Origin: Leifsonia sp. CL147
Lineage (GTDB): Bacteria; Actinomycetota; Actinomycetes; Actinomycetales; Microbacteriaceae
Assembly: GCF_900114565.1 (NCBI RefSeq)
Contig: NZ_FOTM01000013.1
Span: forward strand, 1-64,000
DNA: 64,000 nt
Reading direction: 5' to 3'
In this document: positions 17,928-27,099 of the stretch, one piece after another
Position numbering within the stretch: position 1 is the first letter of the stretch
Layout: each line of letters opens with the position of its first letter
Position numbers and translations under genes: made by a program
Notes under the pieces: model-generated
Seen by the model: the letters and a program-made list of their open reading frames with translations, nothing else
Databases searched by the model: none
What the model was told of the DNA's origin: nothing

Positions 17928-18700
17928 GAGGCGAATGTAGCCTCGAACGCGTCGAGCGCGTCGTCTGCGTCTCCGCTCGCCCAGCTCTCCAGCGCGATGA
18001 CGCCGCTGTAGCCGAGAGCCGTCAGTTCGTCGGCTATCCGCGCGTAGCGGATCTCTCCGGTGCCCGGCTCGCACCGGCCCGGGACATCCGCCACCTGCAC
18101 CTCGCCGATGTACGGGAACGCATCGCGGACCAGCTGCACCAGATTCCCCTCCCCGATCTGCGCGTGATACAGGTCGAGGTTGAGGCGGAGCGCGGGATGG
18201 TCGACCGCGGCCACGAGCGCCAGTGTGTCTGCGGCCCGCGCGAATGGGGTTCCCGGATGGTCGACCGCGGTGTTCAGATTCTCCAGCGTGAAGACCCTGC
18301 CGGCATCCCCGGCTAGCTCGGCCAGCCGGCGAAGCGTGTCACCGGCGGTGAGCCAATCCGCGCCGGTGACCTCGCGGCTGGGGACGACCGGGATGCCGTG
18401 CGCGTCGAGACCGGTGCCGTGGAGGTTGAGCCGCGGGCAGTCGAGGATGTCCGCTGCGCGCAGGGACTCCCCGGCCGTCGAGAGGAGCTCGGCGATGCCG
18501 TCCTCGGTGACGAGGTCGCCCCGCAGGTATCCGGTCATCGACGAGAACGTCGCTCCGGTCGCGGCGAGCCCGCCCAGGTCCTTCGACGACCAGTCCCAGA
18601 TCTCGACCTCGAGTCCCCGCTCGTGGATGCGCTGCACCCGCTCGATGAACGGGCGTTCGAGGTAGAGCATTTCCGCGGAGGCGGCGAGCCGGTAGGGCAT
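17915..18700 (-). CDS. Sugar-phosphate isomerase/epimerase, hydroxypyruvate-isomerase (Hyi) type
   Basis: A 261-aa AP-endonuclease-2-like TIM barrel. Metal-ligand and family landmarks are LENLNTAVDHPG, LNLDLYHAQIGEGNL, VQVADVPGRCEPGTGEI and GVIALESW. The last two blocks are typical of Hyi/OtnI-like enzymes, which interconvert hydroxypyruvate and tartronate semialdehyde or related keto-sugars. The start ATG overlaps the iolG stop as TGATG. In this operon it could act as an inosose isomerase (IolI-like). The assignment within the superfamily is tentative. Confidence 0.75.
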   Translation of the reverse strand: MPYRLAASAEMLYLERPFIERVQRIHERGLEVEIWDWSSKDLGGLAATGATFSSMTGYLRGDLVTEDGIAELLSTAGESLRAADILDCPRLNLHGTGLDAHGIPVVPSREVTGADWLTAGDTLRRLAELAGDAGRVFTLENLNTAVDHPGTPFARAADTLALVAAVDHPALRLNLDLYHAQIGEGNLVQLVRDAFPYIGEVQVADVPGRCEPGTGEIRYARIADELTALGYSGVIALESWASGDADDALDAFEATFASWRS

Positions 18701-19710
18701 CAGCCGACATCCACCCGGACGATCAGACCCGTCTCCGCGGAGCGCTGGGCCGCGTCGGCCAGGATCAGCGCCGCCCGGCCGTCCTCGAAGCTCGGGCTGC
18801 TCGACGCTTCGCCGCGGACGAGCTTGACGAACTCGCGGAGCTCGGCGGCATAGGCCTCGGCGTAACGCTCGAGGAAGAAGTCCTGATACGGCGGCTTGGC
18901 CTCCACCGCGCTCGCAGTGGAGAGACTGACGAGGCTGGTCGGCGCATTGGCGACCTGCAGCATCCCCTGGGAGCCGAACGCTTCGATGCGCTGGTCGTAC
19001 CCCACAGCGCTGTGCCGCGAGTTGATGATCGTCACCATCGCCCCCGACGAGGCGAGCAACGTCGAGACCGCGGTGTCGTAGTCTCCGTGCTCGCGGGCGC
19101 CCGCGTCGAAGAGGACGGATCCGGCGGCGCGCACCTCGACGATGTCGGGGAGGAAGAACCGGGCCATGTCGAAGTCGTGGATCGTCATGTCCCGGAAGAT
19201 GCCTCCCGAGACCGCGACATAGGCGGCGGGGGGAGCCGACGGATCCCGGCTGATGATGGAGAGCTGCTCCAGCTCGCCGATCTCACCGGCCGCCACCCGG
19301 GCGCGCGCGGCGGCGAACGACGGATCGAACCGCCGGTTGAATCCGAGCGCGACGGGGACGCCGGAGCCGGCGACCGCCGGACGCAGAGCATCCACTCGGG
19401 CGATGTCGAGATCGATCGGCTTCTCGCACAGCACGGGGATGCCGGCGCTCACGGCGGCGCCGATCAGGTCGACATGCGTCGGGGTCGGGGATGCGATGAG
19501 CACCGCGTCGACGTCCCCGGCCGCCAGAACCTCCTCCGCCGATTCGGTGACCCTCCCGCCGTAGGCTGCGGCGACGGAACGCGCACCCTCCACGATGGGG
19601 TCGCAGACCCAGGCGAGCGTGGTCCCCGGGTCGGCGGCGATGCTCCGGGCGTGGACCTGCCCGATTCTGCCTGTGCCGATCAGACCGAACCGAAGGGGCG
19701 TCTCTGTCAC
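18700..19710 (-). CDS. iolG: Inositol 2-dehydrogenase
   Basis: A 336-aa Gfo/Idh/MocA enzyme. The NAD-binding GLIGTGRIGQVHARSIA is at the N-terminus, followed by VLCEKPIDLD with the conserved EKP, NRRFDPSF, and GGIFRDMTIHDFDMARFF with the catalytic Asp/His pair. These match IolG/Idh, which oxidises myo-inositol to scyllo-inosose. GTG at 19710 sits behind AGGAAG, in a short TTCCTG repeat. The 40-nt gap from the iolE-like gene is the longest inside the operon, so an internal promoter is possible. Confidence 0.9.
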   Translation of the reverse strand: MTETPLRFGLIGTGRIGQVHARSIAADPGTTLAWVCDPIVEGARSVAAAYGGRVTESAEEVLAAGDVDAVLIASPTPTHVDLIGAAVSAGIPVLCEKPIDLDIARVDALRPAVAGSGVPVALGFNRRFDPSFAAARARVAAGEIGELEQLSIISRDPSAPPAAYVAVSGGIFRDMTIHDFDMARFFLPDIVEVRAAGSVLFDAGAREHGDYDTAVSTLLASSGAMVTIINSRHSAVGYDQRIEAFGSQGMLQVANAPTSLVSLSTASAVEAKPPYQDFFLERYAEAYAAELREFVKLVRGEASSSPSFEDGRAALILADAAQRSAETGLIVRVDVG

Positions 19711-19750
19711 TGTTCTTCCTGTCTTCCTGTGTTCCTGTGTTCAGCCGGGG

Positions 19751-20662
19751 TCAGCACCAGGGCCGCAGGAACTCGCGGCTGACGTGCTGGTCGTGCTCTC
19801 TGTGCCGGAGGAACTCCGCGAGGGGCGAGCCGGGCGCGGGGAGCACATCCTGCTCCACCACGATCCAGCCGTCGTAGCCGAGCTCGTCCATCGCGTTCAG
19901 GACGGCCGGCAGGTCGATGTCGCCGCGGCCGAAGGCGACGAAGGCGCCGGAGGACCACACCTCGGTCATCCCGCCGCCCGCTCCGATCACGCTGTTCAGC
20001 CGAGCGGTGTCCACGTCCTTCAGATGGAGGTGGTTGATGCGCGGACCCCAGCGACGCACGGCCTCGAGCGGGTCGCCTCCACCGAGCAGCAGATGACCCG
20101 TGTCGAGCGTGAGGTCCACGTCCACCAGTTCGAGGAAGCGGTCGATCTCGTCCGGCGCTTCCACGAAGGTGCCGGCGTGATGGTGGAACGTCGGTTCGAA
20201 TCCGACGGCGCGCACCCTCGATGCGGCGCGCTCTGCGTTCCGGGCGAGCCGCTCCCAGCCGGCGGAATCGAGGCCTCCTCCGGTCCGTTGGAACGATGAC
20301 TTCCGCTCCGCGGACCCGTGGTCCGCGAGCGTCGGCTTCGGCAGCCGCCCCCGGGACGATGCCGCGGCGTCGCTGAAGACGCGCAGCGCCTCCTCGAGCT
20401 CCGGGAGGCTGTCCTCGAACGCCTCATCATCGGAGAACGGCAACTCCACCCATCCCCCGGCCAGCTCGACGCCGAACCTGTCGAGTCGCCGGCGCAGCTC
20501 GTCTCCGCGCCCGAGGAAGCCGAGCGGGCCCAGGTCGATGCCGGTGTAACCCGTGCGGACGAGGATCTCCAGCATCTCGTCGGGACCGACGGTCTCGGCG
20601 CCCTCCGGCGTCATCTCGAAGACTCCGAAGCTCACCGGCGCGCCGGCCGCATCCGCCTTCAT
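19751..20662 (-). CDS. IolE-like myo-inosose dehydratase / TIM-barrel isomerase
   Basis: A 303-aa AP-endonuclease-2-like TIM barrel. The N-terminal YTGIDLGPLGFLGRG resembles the IELGP(Y/L)G(Y/F)LP motif of IolE. LTLDTGHLLLGGGDP and INHLHLKDVD supply likely metal ligands. IolE converts scyllo-inosose to the trihydroxycyclohexanedione used by IolD, the next activity in the pathway, and no other IolE candidate is in the operon. ATG at 20662 has GGAGGGG upstream and overlaps iolD by 4 nt. An IolH-type role cannot be excluded. Confidence 0.8.
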   Translation of the reverse strand: MKADAAGAPVSFGVFEMTPEGAETVGPDEMLEILVRTGYTGIDLGPLGFLGRGDELRRRLDRFGVELAGGWVELPFSDDEAFEDSLPELEEALRVFSDAAASSRGRLPKPTLADHGSAERKSSFQRTGGGLDSAGWERLARNAERAASRVRAVGFEPTFHHHAGTFVEAPDEIDRFLELVDVDLTLDTGHLLLGGGDPLEAVRRWGPRINHLHLKDVDTARLNSVIGAGGGMTEVWSSGAFVAFGRGDIDLPAVLNAMDELGYDGWIVVEQDVLPAPGSPLAEFLRHREHDQHVSREFLRPWC

Positions 20663-22602
20663 GCCCGATCCCCTCCGCCCAGGAGCGGTCGCTGCGCGGC
20701 CCGCTGCTCCTCGTACTCCGCTCGCGCCGCCTGGGTCGAGGGAAGGGTCGACACTTCCGCCACCGGCACATCCCACCATCCCTCGCCGTCGGGCCCGTAG
20801 ATCAGCGGGTCGCTGTCGATGTGGATCACCGTCGGCCCCTCGGCTGCCTTCGCCTTCCGGATCGCGGAGCCGAGCTCATCCAGAGCCGCAGGTCCCGGCT
20901 GGATCTCGATGACGTCCACGCCGTAACTGCGCGCGTTCATCGCCAGGTCGACGGGGAGGACCTGGTCCCCCTGGAAATTACGGGCGCTCGGATCATAGGC
21001 GCGGTACTTCGTCCCGAAGCGGCCGGCCCCCACGGTCTCCGAGAGGTGCCCGATGGAGGCGAAGCCGTGGTTCTGGACGATCACGACGATCAGTTTGATG
21101 CGCTCCGCGACGGCCGTCACCAGCTCCGAGTGGAGCATCAGGTACGAGCCGTCGCCGACCATGACGATCACATCCCGGTCGTCCCCCGCGGCCAGCAGAC
21201 CCCGTTTGACTCCGAGACCGCCGGCGACCTCGTAGCCCATGCACGAGAAGGCGTATTCGACGTGATAGCCGAGCGGGTCGCGCACGCGCCAGAGTTTGTG
21301 GAGATCCCCGGGAAGGGAGCCTGCGGCCTGCACGATGACATCGCGAGGATCGCTGGCGGCGTGGACGGCCCCGATGATCGCCGGCTGCCCGGGCAGTCCG
21401 GTTGCGGCCTGCCCCGTCGCGGCCGGCTTCAGAGCGACGTCGACGATCGCATCCCATCCGGCCTTCTCACTGCGGATGCGCTCGGCATACGCGTCGGCGA
21501 TGCGGTGCCGTGCCAGTTCCGCCGTCAGAGAGGTGAGCGCCTCGCGGGCATCGGCGACGACCGGCAGCTCCGTTCCGTGCTTGTAGGCGTCGAAGGAGGC
21601 CACATTGATGTTCACGAATCGGACGGACGGGTGCTGGAACGCCGTGCGCGAGGCCGTCGTGAAGTCGCTGTAGCGGGTGCCGATGCCGATGACGAGATCC
21701 GCCTCCGCGGCGATCCGGTTCGCGGCGGCGGTGCCGGTGGCTCCCACCGCGCCGAGATACTGCGGATGATTCCAGAGCATCGAGCCGCCGCCCGCCTGGG
21801 TGGTTCCGACGGGGATTCCCGTCGCCTCGGCGAACGCCCGCAGTGCGTCCTCGGCTCCCGAGTAGATAACGCCGCCTCCGGCCACGATGAACGGCCGCTC
21901 CGCAGCGCGGATGGCCGCGACGGCCGCACCCAGAGGATCGCGCTCCGGCAGCGGACGACGGATGCGCCACTCCCGGTCGGCGAGGAATTCGACCGGCACC
22001 TCGATGGTCTCGGCCTGCACATCCTCGGGCAGCGCGATGGTGACCGCGCCGGTCTCCGCCGGATCGGTCAGCACGCGCAGTGCCCCGAGTGCGATCGAAT
22101 ACAGCTGCTCCGGACGCTGCACGCGGTCGAAGAAGCGGGACAGCGGCCGGAACGCGTCGTTCACGGTGAGCCCGATGTCGTGCGGCTGCTCCAGCTGTTG
22201 CAGCACGGGATCCGCCACCCGCGTCGCGAAAGTGTCGCTCGGCAGCAGCAGCGCCGGGAGCCGGTTCGTCGTCGCCAGCGCCGCGCCCGTGAGCATGTTC
22301 GTCGCTCCCGGACCGACGGACGCCGTCGACGCGTAAGTCCCACGGCGGCGATGGATGCGCGCGTAGCCCACCGATTCGTGCACCATGGCCTGCTCGTTCC
22401 GGGCCTGGTAATAGGGCATCAGGTCCGGCTGCCGGCTGTTCAGCTGCGCGAGCGCCTGGCCGATGCCGGCCACATTGCCGTGCCCGAAGATGCCGAAGAC
22501 ACCGGGGATGGTGCGCTCGCGATGATCGCCGTCGACCGTCCACTGGTGGGCCAGGAATTCGATGAGCGCCTGGCCCACCGTCAATCGTTTCGTCGCCGCC
22601 AT
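20659..22602 (-). CDS. iolD: 3D-(3,5/4)-trihydroxycyclohexane-1,2-dione acylhydrolase
   Basis: A 647-aa TPP-dependent enzyme of the acetolactate-synthase superfamily. FGIFGHGNVAGIGQAL and the TPP glutamate region AMVHESVGYA lie at the N-terminus. VGPGATNMLTGAALATTNRLP and the C-terminal TPP-binding MVGDGSYLMLHSELVTAV follow. It opens the cyclohexanedione ring to 5-deoxy-glucuronate. ATG at 22602 (MAATKRLTVGQAL) overlaps the iolB stop as TGATG; upstream in-frame residues look non-coding. Confidence 0.95.
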   Translation of the reverse strand: MAATKRLTVGQALIEFLAHQWTVDGDHRERTIPGVFGIFGHGNVAGIGQALAQLNSRQPDLMPYYQARNEQAMVHESVGYARIHRRRGTYASTASVGPGATNMLTGAALATTNRLPALLLPSDTFATRVADPVLQQLEQPHDIGLTVNDAFRPLSRFFDRVQRPEQLYSIALGALRVLTDPAETGAVTIALPEDVQAETIEVPVEFLADREWRIRRPLPERDPLGAAVAAIRAAERPFIVAGGGVIYSGAEDALRAFAEATGIPVGTTQAGGGSMLWNHPQYLGAVGATGTAAANRIAAEADLVIGIGTRYSDFTTASRTAFQHPSVRFVNINVASFDAYKHGTELPVVADAREALTSLTAELARHRIADAYAERIRSEKAGWDAIVDVALKPAATGQAATGLPGQPAIIGAVHAASDPRDVIVQAAGSLPGDLHKLWRVRDPLGYHVEYAFSCMGYEVAGGLGVKRGLLAAGDDRDVIVMVGDGSYLMLHSELVTAVAERIKLIVVIVQNHGFASIGHLSETVGAGRFGTKYRAYDPSARNFQGDQVLPVDLAMNARSYGVDVIEIQPGPAALDELGSAIRKAKAAEGPTVIHIDSDPLIYGPDGEGWWDVPVAEVSTLPSTQAARAEYEEQRAAQRPLLGGGDRA

Positions 22603-23513
22603 CAGCGCGGGCCTTCCTTCTCGCTGGAATAAGGGAGTCGCGGGTCCACTGCTTGCCCGGCCCACGTGCCGCGCACCCACGCATGAGCGGGATCGTCGGA
22701 GATCAGCCAGGCCCGCTCCGGGTCGGGACCTGCCATGACGTTCAGGTAGTAGAGGTCGTAGCCGGGGGCCGCGACAGCGGGGCCGTGGTAGCCGAAGGGC
22801 ACGAGAGCGATGTCGCCGGAGTGCACGAGGCCGTCGATCTCGACCTCGCCTGCCGCCGACGAGTACGCGCTGAAGAGGCCGAACGGCTCCCCCGCCGCCT
22901 CCCGGCCTCTCTCGGTCGCCGCCTCGAAGTAGTAGATCTCCTCAAGACGCGATTCGTGGCCCGGGATGGCCTCGTCGTGCTTGTGCGGCGGATAGGACGA
23001 CCAGTTCCCGGCCGGGGTCACGACCTCGCAGACGATGAGGCGCACCGCATCCAGAGCCCCCGGGACGCCGAAGTTGTGCACTTGGCGGCTGGACTGACCG
23101 GCGCCCCGCAGCTCGACCGGCGTCTCGGAGGCCGCCAGGTAGCGGGACGGACGATCCTCGTCGGTGGGCGAGGTGGCCACAGCGACCCGCCCGCGGCCGG
23201 TGAGCGTCCCCGTGGACGATGCGCCGAGGTACAGCACGCCGGTCGCGCCGTCGAAGACGCTCGCGCGCCCGGTCAACTCGGTGGTCGCTGCACCCTGCGC
23301 TCCGTCGTGCGTGACCGTGAACGAACCGGCGAGGGGAACCACCATCGCCTCGGTCCCCGCGCCGGGGAGGGCGAGTTCGTCGCCGGCTGCAAGCTCGGCT
23401 ACGCGCAGACCGGTGTGCTGCCAGCCCGGCTCCGACGCATCCACGAAGCTCTCCCATCCGTTTCGGGAGAGCTCACCCCGGCGCCGCAGCCAGTGGTTGT
23501 GGTCGGCGGCCAT
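22602..23513 (-). CDS. iolB: 5-deoxy-glucuronate isomerase
   Basis: A 303-aa bicupin. The family's metal-binding blocks are seen as SSYPPHKHDEAIPGHESRLEEIYYFE, with the metal His/Glu cluster, and VPFGYHGPAVAAPGYDLYYLNVMAGP, the IolB hallmark. It isomerises 5-deoxy-glucuronate to 5-dehydro-2-deoxygluconate, the substrate of IolC. ATG at 23513 overlaps the iolA stop by one base. The first residues (NHWLRRRGEL) are slightly diverged from other IolB proteins. Confidence 0.95.
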   Translation of the reverse strand: MAADHNHWLRRRGELSRNGWESFVDASEPGWQHTGLRVAELAAGDELALPGAGTEAMVVPLAGSFTVTHDGAQGAATTELTGRASVFDGATGVLYLGASSTGTLTGRGRVAVATSPTDEDRPSRYLAASETPVELRGAGQSSRQVHNFGVPGALDAVRLIVCEVVTPAGNWSSYPPHKHDEAIPGHESRLEEIYYFEAATERGREAAGEPFGLFSAYSSAAGEVEIDGLVHSGDIALVPFGYHGPAVAAPGYDLYYLNVMAGPDPERAWLISDDPAHAWVRGTWAGQAVDPRLPYSSEKEGPR

Positions 23514-25051
23514 CAGTCGTTCTGCGGGAAGCCGAGGTTGATGCCGCCGTGCGAGGGATCGAGCCACCGGCTGGTGATCGCCTTCTGCTGGGTGAAGAAC
23601 CGGACGCCTTCGGCGCCGTGCGCCTTCGTGTCGCCGAACAGCGAGTCCTTCCAGCCGCCGAACGAGAAGGTGGCCACCGGGACCGGGATGGGCACGTTGA
23701 TGCCGATCATCCCGACCTGGATGTCCCGCTGGAAGCGGCGCGCCGCCCCGCCGTCGTTGGTGAAGATGGCCGTGCCGTTGCCGAAGGCGCTGGAGTTGAT
23801 CAGGTCGACGCCGTCCTCGTAACTGGCGACCCGCACGATGGACAGGACGGGCCCGAAGATCTCCTCGGTGTAGGCGCGGCTGCTGGTCGGAACACGGTCG
23901 AGCAGCGTCGGGCCGAGCCAGAAGCCGTTCGCGTCCCCGTCCGGGTTGACCTCGCGGCCATCGGTGACGACGGTCGCACCGTCGTTCGCCGCGATGTCGA
24001 TGTAGGAGGCGACCTTGTCCCGGTGCTGACGGGTGACCAACGGACCCATGTCGCAGCCGCGGCGACCGTCTCCGACGCGCAGGCCGGAGATCCGCTCGGT
24101 GATCTTCTGCACGAGGTCGTCGGCCACCGGTTCGACGGCGACGATGACCGAGATGGCCATGCAGCGCTCGCCCGCCGAGCCGAAACCGGCGTTGATCGCG
24201 CTGTCCGCTGTCACGTCGAGATCCGCATCCGGAAGGACGAGCATGTGGTTCTTCGCCCCGCCGAGGGCCTGGACCCGCTTCCCGTGCGCGGTGCCCGTCT
24301 CGTAGACGTACTTCGCGATCGGAGTCGACCCGACGAAGCTGACGGCTGCGACCTCGGGGTGCGTCAGCAGACCGTCGACCGCCTCCTTGTCCCCGTTGAG
24401 AACGGTGAACACGCCGTCGGGCAGGCCGGCCTCCTTCCAGAGGCGGGCCATCCACAATGCCGCGGACGGGTCCTTCTCGCTCGGCTTGAGGATGACCGCG
24501 TTGCCTGCGGCGATCGCAATGGGAAAGAACCACGCGGGGACCATCGCCGGGAAGTTGAACGGCGAGATGATGGCGACCACACCGAGCGGCTGCCGGGTCG
24601 AGTAGACGTCGATACCGGTGGAGACCTGTTCGGAGAACTCGCCCTTCAGGTGATGGGCGAGGCCGGTGGCGAACTCCACGACTTCCTGTCCGCGGCTGAT
24701 CTCGCCCAGCGCGTCCGAGAGCACCTTGCCGTGTTCCGAGGTGATGATCTCGGCGAGCTCGCCCTTGCGGGCATCCAGAAGTTCGCGGAACCGGAAGAGC
24801 ACGGCTTGGCGCTTGGCCAGCGAGAGGTCCCGCCACGCCGGGAACGCGGCCGCGGCGCTCGCCACCGCGGCGTCGATCTCCGCCCGATCGGCGAGGGCGA
24901 CCCGTTTGGTCTCGACGCCGAGCGCCGGATCGAACACCGGTGCGGTCCGCCCGCTGCTCGACGGATGCTCGGCACCGTCGATCCAGTGCGGGACGATCGG
25001 GAGGTCGCCCTCGGAGGTTCCTGCGGTGACGATGGTCTCGGTGGTGCTCAT
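23513..25051 (-). CDS. iolA: Methylmalonate-semialdehyde dehydrogenase (CoA-acylating)
   Basis: A 512-aa ALDH-fold enzyme. PFNFPAMVPAWFFPIAIA, VILKPSEKDPSAAL and the nucleophile C297 in GSAGERCMAISV are the MmsA/IolA signatures. As in the family, the general-base Glu block of hydrolytic ALDHs is replaced by RVQALGGAKNHMLV. It converts malonate semialdehyde to acetyl-CoA and CO2, the last pathway step, and may also serve valine degradation. ATG at 25051 follows TAGGAATC. The 30-nt gap upstream holds ATTCCTAACA, a weak match to the GntR site. Confidence 0.95.
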   Translation of the reverse strand: MSTTETIVTAGTSEGDLPIVPHWIDGAEHPSSSGRTAPVFDPALGVETKRVALADRAEIDAAVASAAAAFPAWRDLSLAKRQAVLFRFRELLDARKGELAEIITSEHGKVLSDALGEISRGQEVVEFATGLAHHLKGEFSEQVSTGIDVYSTRQPLGVVAIISPFNFPAMVPAWFFPIAIAAGNAVILKPSEKDPSAALWMARLWKEAGLPDGVFTVLNGDKEAVDGLLTHPEVAAVSFVGSTPIAKYVYETGTAHGKRVQALGGAKNHMLVLPDADLDVTADSAINAGFGSAGERCMAISVIVAVEPVADDLVQKITERISGLRVGDGRRGCDMGPLVTRQHRDKVASYIDIAANDGATVVTDGREVNPDGDANGFWLGPTLLDRVPTSSRAYTEEIFGPVLSIVRVASYEDGVDLINSSAFGNGTAIFTNDGGAARRFQRDIQVGMIGINVPIPVPVATFSFGGWKDSLFGDTKAHGAEGVRFFTQQKAITSRWLDPSHGGINLGFPQND

Positions 25052-25081
25052 TGCGATTCCTAACAGTCGGGTTCGAGCCGT

Positions 25082-25999
25082 TCAGCGGACGGAAGTAACA
25101 GTACTGAGGCTGGGGTGCACGAGCCGCGCCGCGGTGTCGACGGCATCGGCGACGTTCCCGTCGGGCGGGTACAGCAGTGTACGGCCGACGGTCAGGCCGC
25201 GCACGCCGGGCAGCGTGAGGGCGTCCTCCCAGGCGGCGAACGTCTCCTCGGGGTCCTCCCCGGAATCGCCGCCGAGCAGGACGGTCGGCATGGTCGTCGC
25301 CGCCATCACCCGCTCCATGTCGTCGACCACCGGGAGCTTCATCCAGGTGTACGCGCTGCTCGCGCCGAGCCCGGAGGCGATCGCGATGGAGGCGATGACC
25401 GAGTCCGGGTCGAGCTGGTTGACGATGCGACCGTCGGCCCAGACGCTCACGAACGGTTCGAGCATGATGGGCAGCCCCGCCCGGCTCGACTCCGTGACGG
25501 CGCGCGCCGTGGTCTCGAGGGTGCAGGCCGTCGACGGATCGGACAGGTTGATGCGGATCAGCGCCTTGGCGAAGTCGATCCCCGAGGCGACCATCGTCGG
25601 CACGTCGAACCCGGTGTAGCGATCGTCCATTTCGAAGGAGGAGCCGCGCAGGCCGCCGCGGTTCATCGAGCCGACCACGATCTTGTTGTCCAGCAAGCCC
25701 AGCAGAGCCAGATCGTCGATGATGTCCGGGGTGCCGAGCACGCCATCCACACCGGGATGGCTCAGCGCGACGGCGAGCCGTTCGAGCAGGCCGTAGCGGT
25801 CGGCCATCGCCATCGGATCGTGGCCGACGCCGAGGGAACCGCGAGCGGGGTGATCCGCGGCGATGATGAACAGCCGGCCGTCCCCCTCGAGGAGGGACCG
25901 GCGCTGCCGGCTGACCAGGCGCTGACGGATCGCTTCCGGCCGTTCCGCTCGCAACTCCGGCAGGCGGCGGATGAGCGCGGCATCCACGTCGCCGGCCAT
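25082..25999 (-). CDS. Cgl0158-family aldolase-like protein (IolJ substitute)
   Basis: A 305-aa class I aldolase-like TIM barrel of the Cgl0158 group found in actinobacterial iol operons. IIAADHPARGSLG (about residue 46), KIVVGSMNRGGLRGSSFEMDDRYTG, ARAVTESSRAGLPIMLEP and TVLLGGDSG are seen. It takes the place where class II IolJ acts in Bacillus, splitting 2-deoxy-5-keto-gluconate 6-phosphate into DHAP and malonate semialdehyde. That assignment follows from position and family and is not proven here. ATG at 25999 overlaps the iolC stop as TGATG. Confidence 0.85.
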   Translation of the reverse strand: MAGDVDAALIRRLPELRAERPEAIRQRLVSRQRRSLLEGDGRLFIIAADHPARGSLGVGHDPMAMADRYGLLERLAVALSHPGVDGVLGTPDIIDDLALLGLLDNKIVVGSMNRGGLRGSSFEMDDRYTGFDVPTMVASGIDFAKALIRINLSDPSTACTLETTARAVTESSRAGLPIMLEPFVSVWADGRIVNQLDPDSVIASIAIASGLGASSAYTWMKLPVVDDMERVMAATTMPTVLLGGDSGEDPEETFAAWEDALTLPGVRGLTVGRTLLYPPDGNVADAVDTAARLVHPSLSTVTSVR

Positions 26000-26979
26000 C
26001 AGAGACCCCGGACCAGGAGGGAGTCGACCTCATCGCTCGTCGGCATCGCCGTCGAGCACTCGCGCCGGGTGGCGACGATCGCCCCCGCGACGTTGGCGAA
26101 CCGTACGACATGCTCCAGGTCCCACCCCACCAGCAGGCCGTGACAGAGGGCGCCGCCGAACGCGTCGCCGGCTCCGAGGCCGTTGACGACCTCCACGGGG
26201 AACGGGTCGACCTCGACCGTCTCGTCCCGGGTCTTCGCCAGGACGCCACGCGGACCCTGTTTGACGATCGCCAGCTCCACACCGCGCTCGAGCAGCGCAT
26301 CCGCCGCCCGCACCGGGTCCGTCTCGCCGACGGCCACCTCGCACTCCTCCCGATTTCCGACCGCGACGGTCATGAACGGAAGGGCCGCCTGGATCTGCTC
26401 GCGCGCCGCATCCCTGTCGGCCCAGAACATCGGCCGGTAGTCGAGATCGAGCACTGTGTGGCCTCGGCGGTCCCGCGTGCGGTAGGCGGCGAAGTGCGCG
26501 GCCCGGCTCGGTTCCTGGCTCAGTCCCGTGACGGTGGACCAGAGGATCCCGGCATTCACGATCTTCTCGAGCGGAAGGTCGAGGGGCTCGATGTTGAGGT
26601 CGGGCGCCTTCGGCTCGCGGTAGAAGTAGAGCGGGAAGTCGTCGGGCGGGAAGATCTCGCAGAACGTCACCGGTGTGTTCAGCGTCGGGTCCGTGCGGAC
26701 ATCCTCGGCGCTGACCCGCAGGCGTTCCAGTTCACGCAGAAGATAGCGGCCGAACGGGTCCGCTCCGACGCGGGAGATGAGTGCGACCGCGTGGCCATGC
26801 CGAGCCGCGGCCACGCTGACGTTCGCCGCGCTTCCGCCGAGATACTTGCCGAAAGTGGAGACGTCCTCCAGGCCCACTCCGTCTTGCAGGGGGTAGAGAT
26901 CGACTCCGAGTCTTCCCATGGCGACGACTTCCGCCGCCTCTGTGCTGGTGCCCACATCTCCCCTAGCGTCTACAGTCAT
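25999..26979 (-). CDS. iolC: 5-dehydro-2-deoxygluconokinase
   Basis: A 326-aa PfkB/ribokinase-family sugar kinase. MGRLGVDLYPLQDGVGLEDV is the IolC N-terminal block, YLGGSAANVSVAAAR binds sugar, and the catalytic Asp lies in NGLGAGDAFGGALCHGL. It is the first gene of the nine-gene minus-strand operon. ATG at 26979 lacks a Shine-Dalgarno, so the transcript may be leaderless; the ATG of MGRLG is a weaker alternative because family members keep residues ahead of it. Two GntR-operator candidates lie 20-95 bp upstream. Confidence 0.93.
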   Translation of the reverse strand: MTVDARGDVGTSTEAAEVVAMGRLGVDLYPLQDGVGLEDVSTFGKYLGGSAANVSVAAARHGHAVALISRVGADPFGRYLLRELERLRVSAEDVRTDPTLNTPVTFCEIFPPDDFPLYFYREPKAPDLNIEPLDLPLEKIVNAGILWSTVTGLSQEPSRAAHFAAYRTRDRRGHTVLDLDYRPMFWADRDAAREQIQAALPFMTVAVGNREECEVAVGETDPVRAADALLERGVELAIVKQGPRGVLAKTRDETVEVDPFPVEVVNGLGAGDAFGGALCHGLLVGWDLEHVVRFANVAGAIVATRRECSTAMPTSDEVDSLLVRGL

Positions 26980-26998
26980 CGATGACCGGTTCGGAACG

Positions 26999-27072
26999 AT
27001 GTCCTAACAATAGCACAAGCACCGGCTTCTCCTCCTGCCGAATGCCGTGAGAGGTAATATTGTCGGAACAAT
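26999..27072. promoter_or_regulatory. Divergent iolC/gntR promoter region with two TGT-N4-ACA operators
   Basis: TGTCCTAACA (27000-27009) fits the KGWCHTRACA motif described for Corynebacterium IolR, a GntR-family inositol regulator. ATTGTCGGAACAAT (27059-27072) is a perfect palindrome of the same TGT-N4-ACA form, just upstream of the regulator gene. Placement on both sides of the 120-bp divergent gap suits repression of iolC and autoregulation of the regulator. Confidence 0.65.
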
Positions 27073-27099
27073 CGGTTGATTGTCCACGAAGGGAAGACC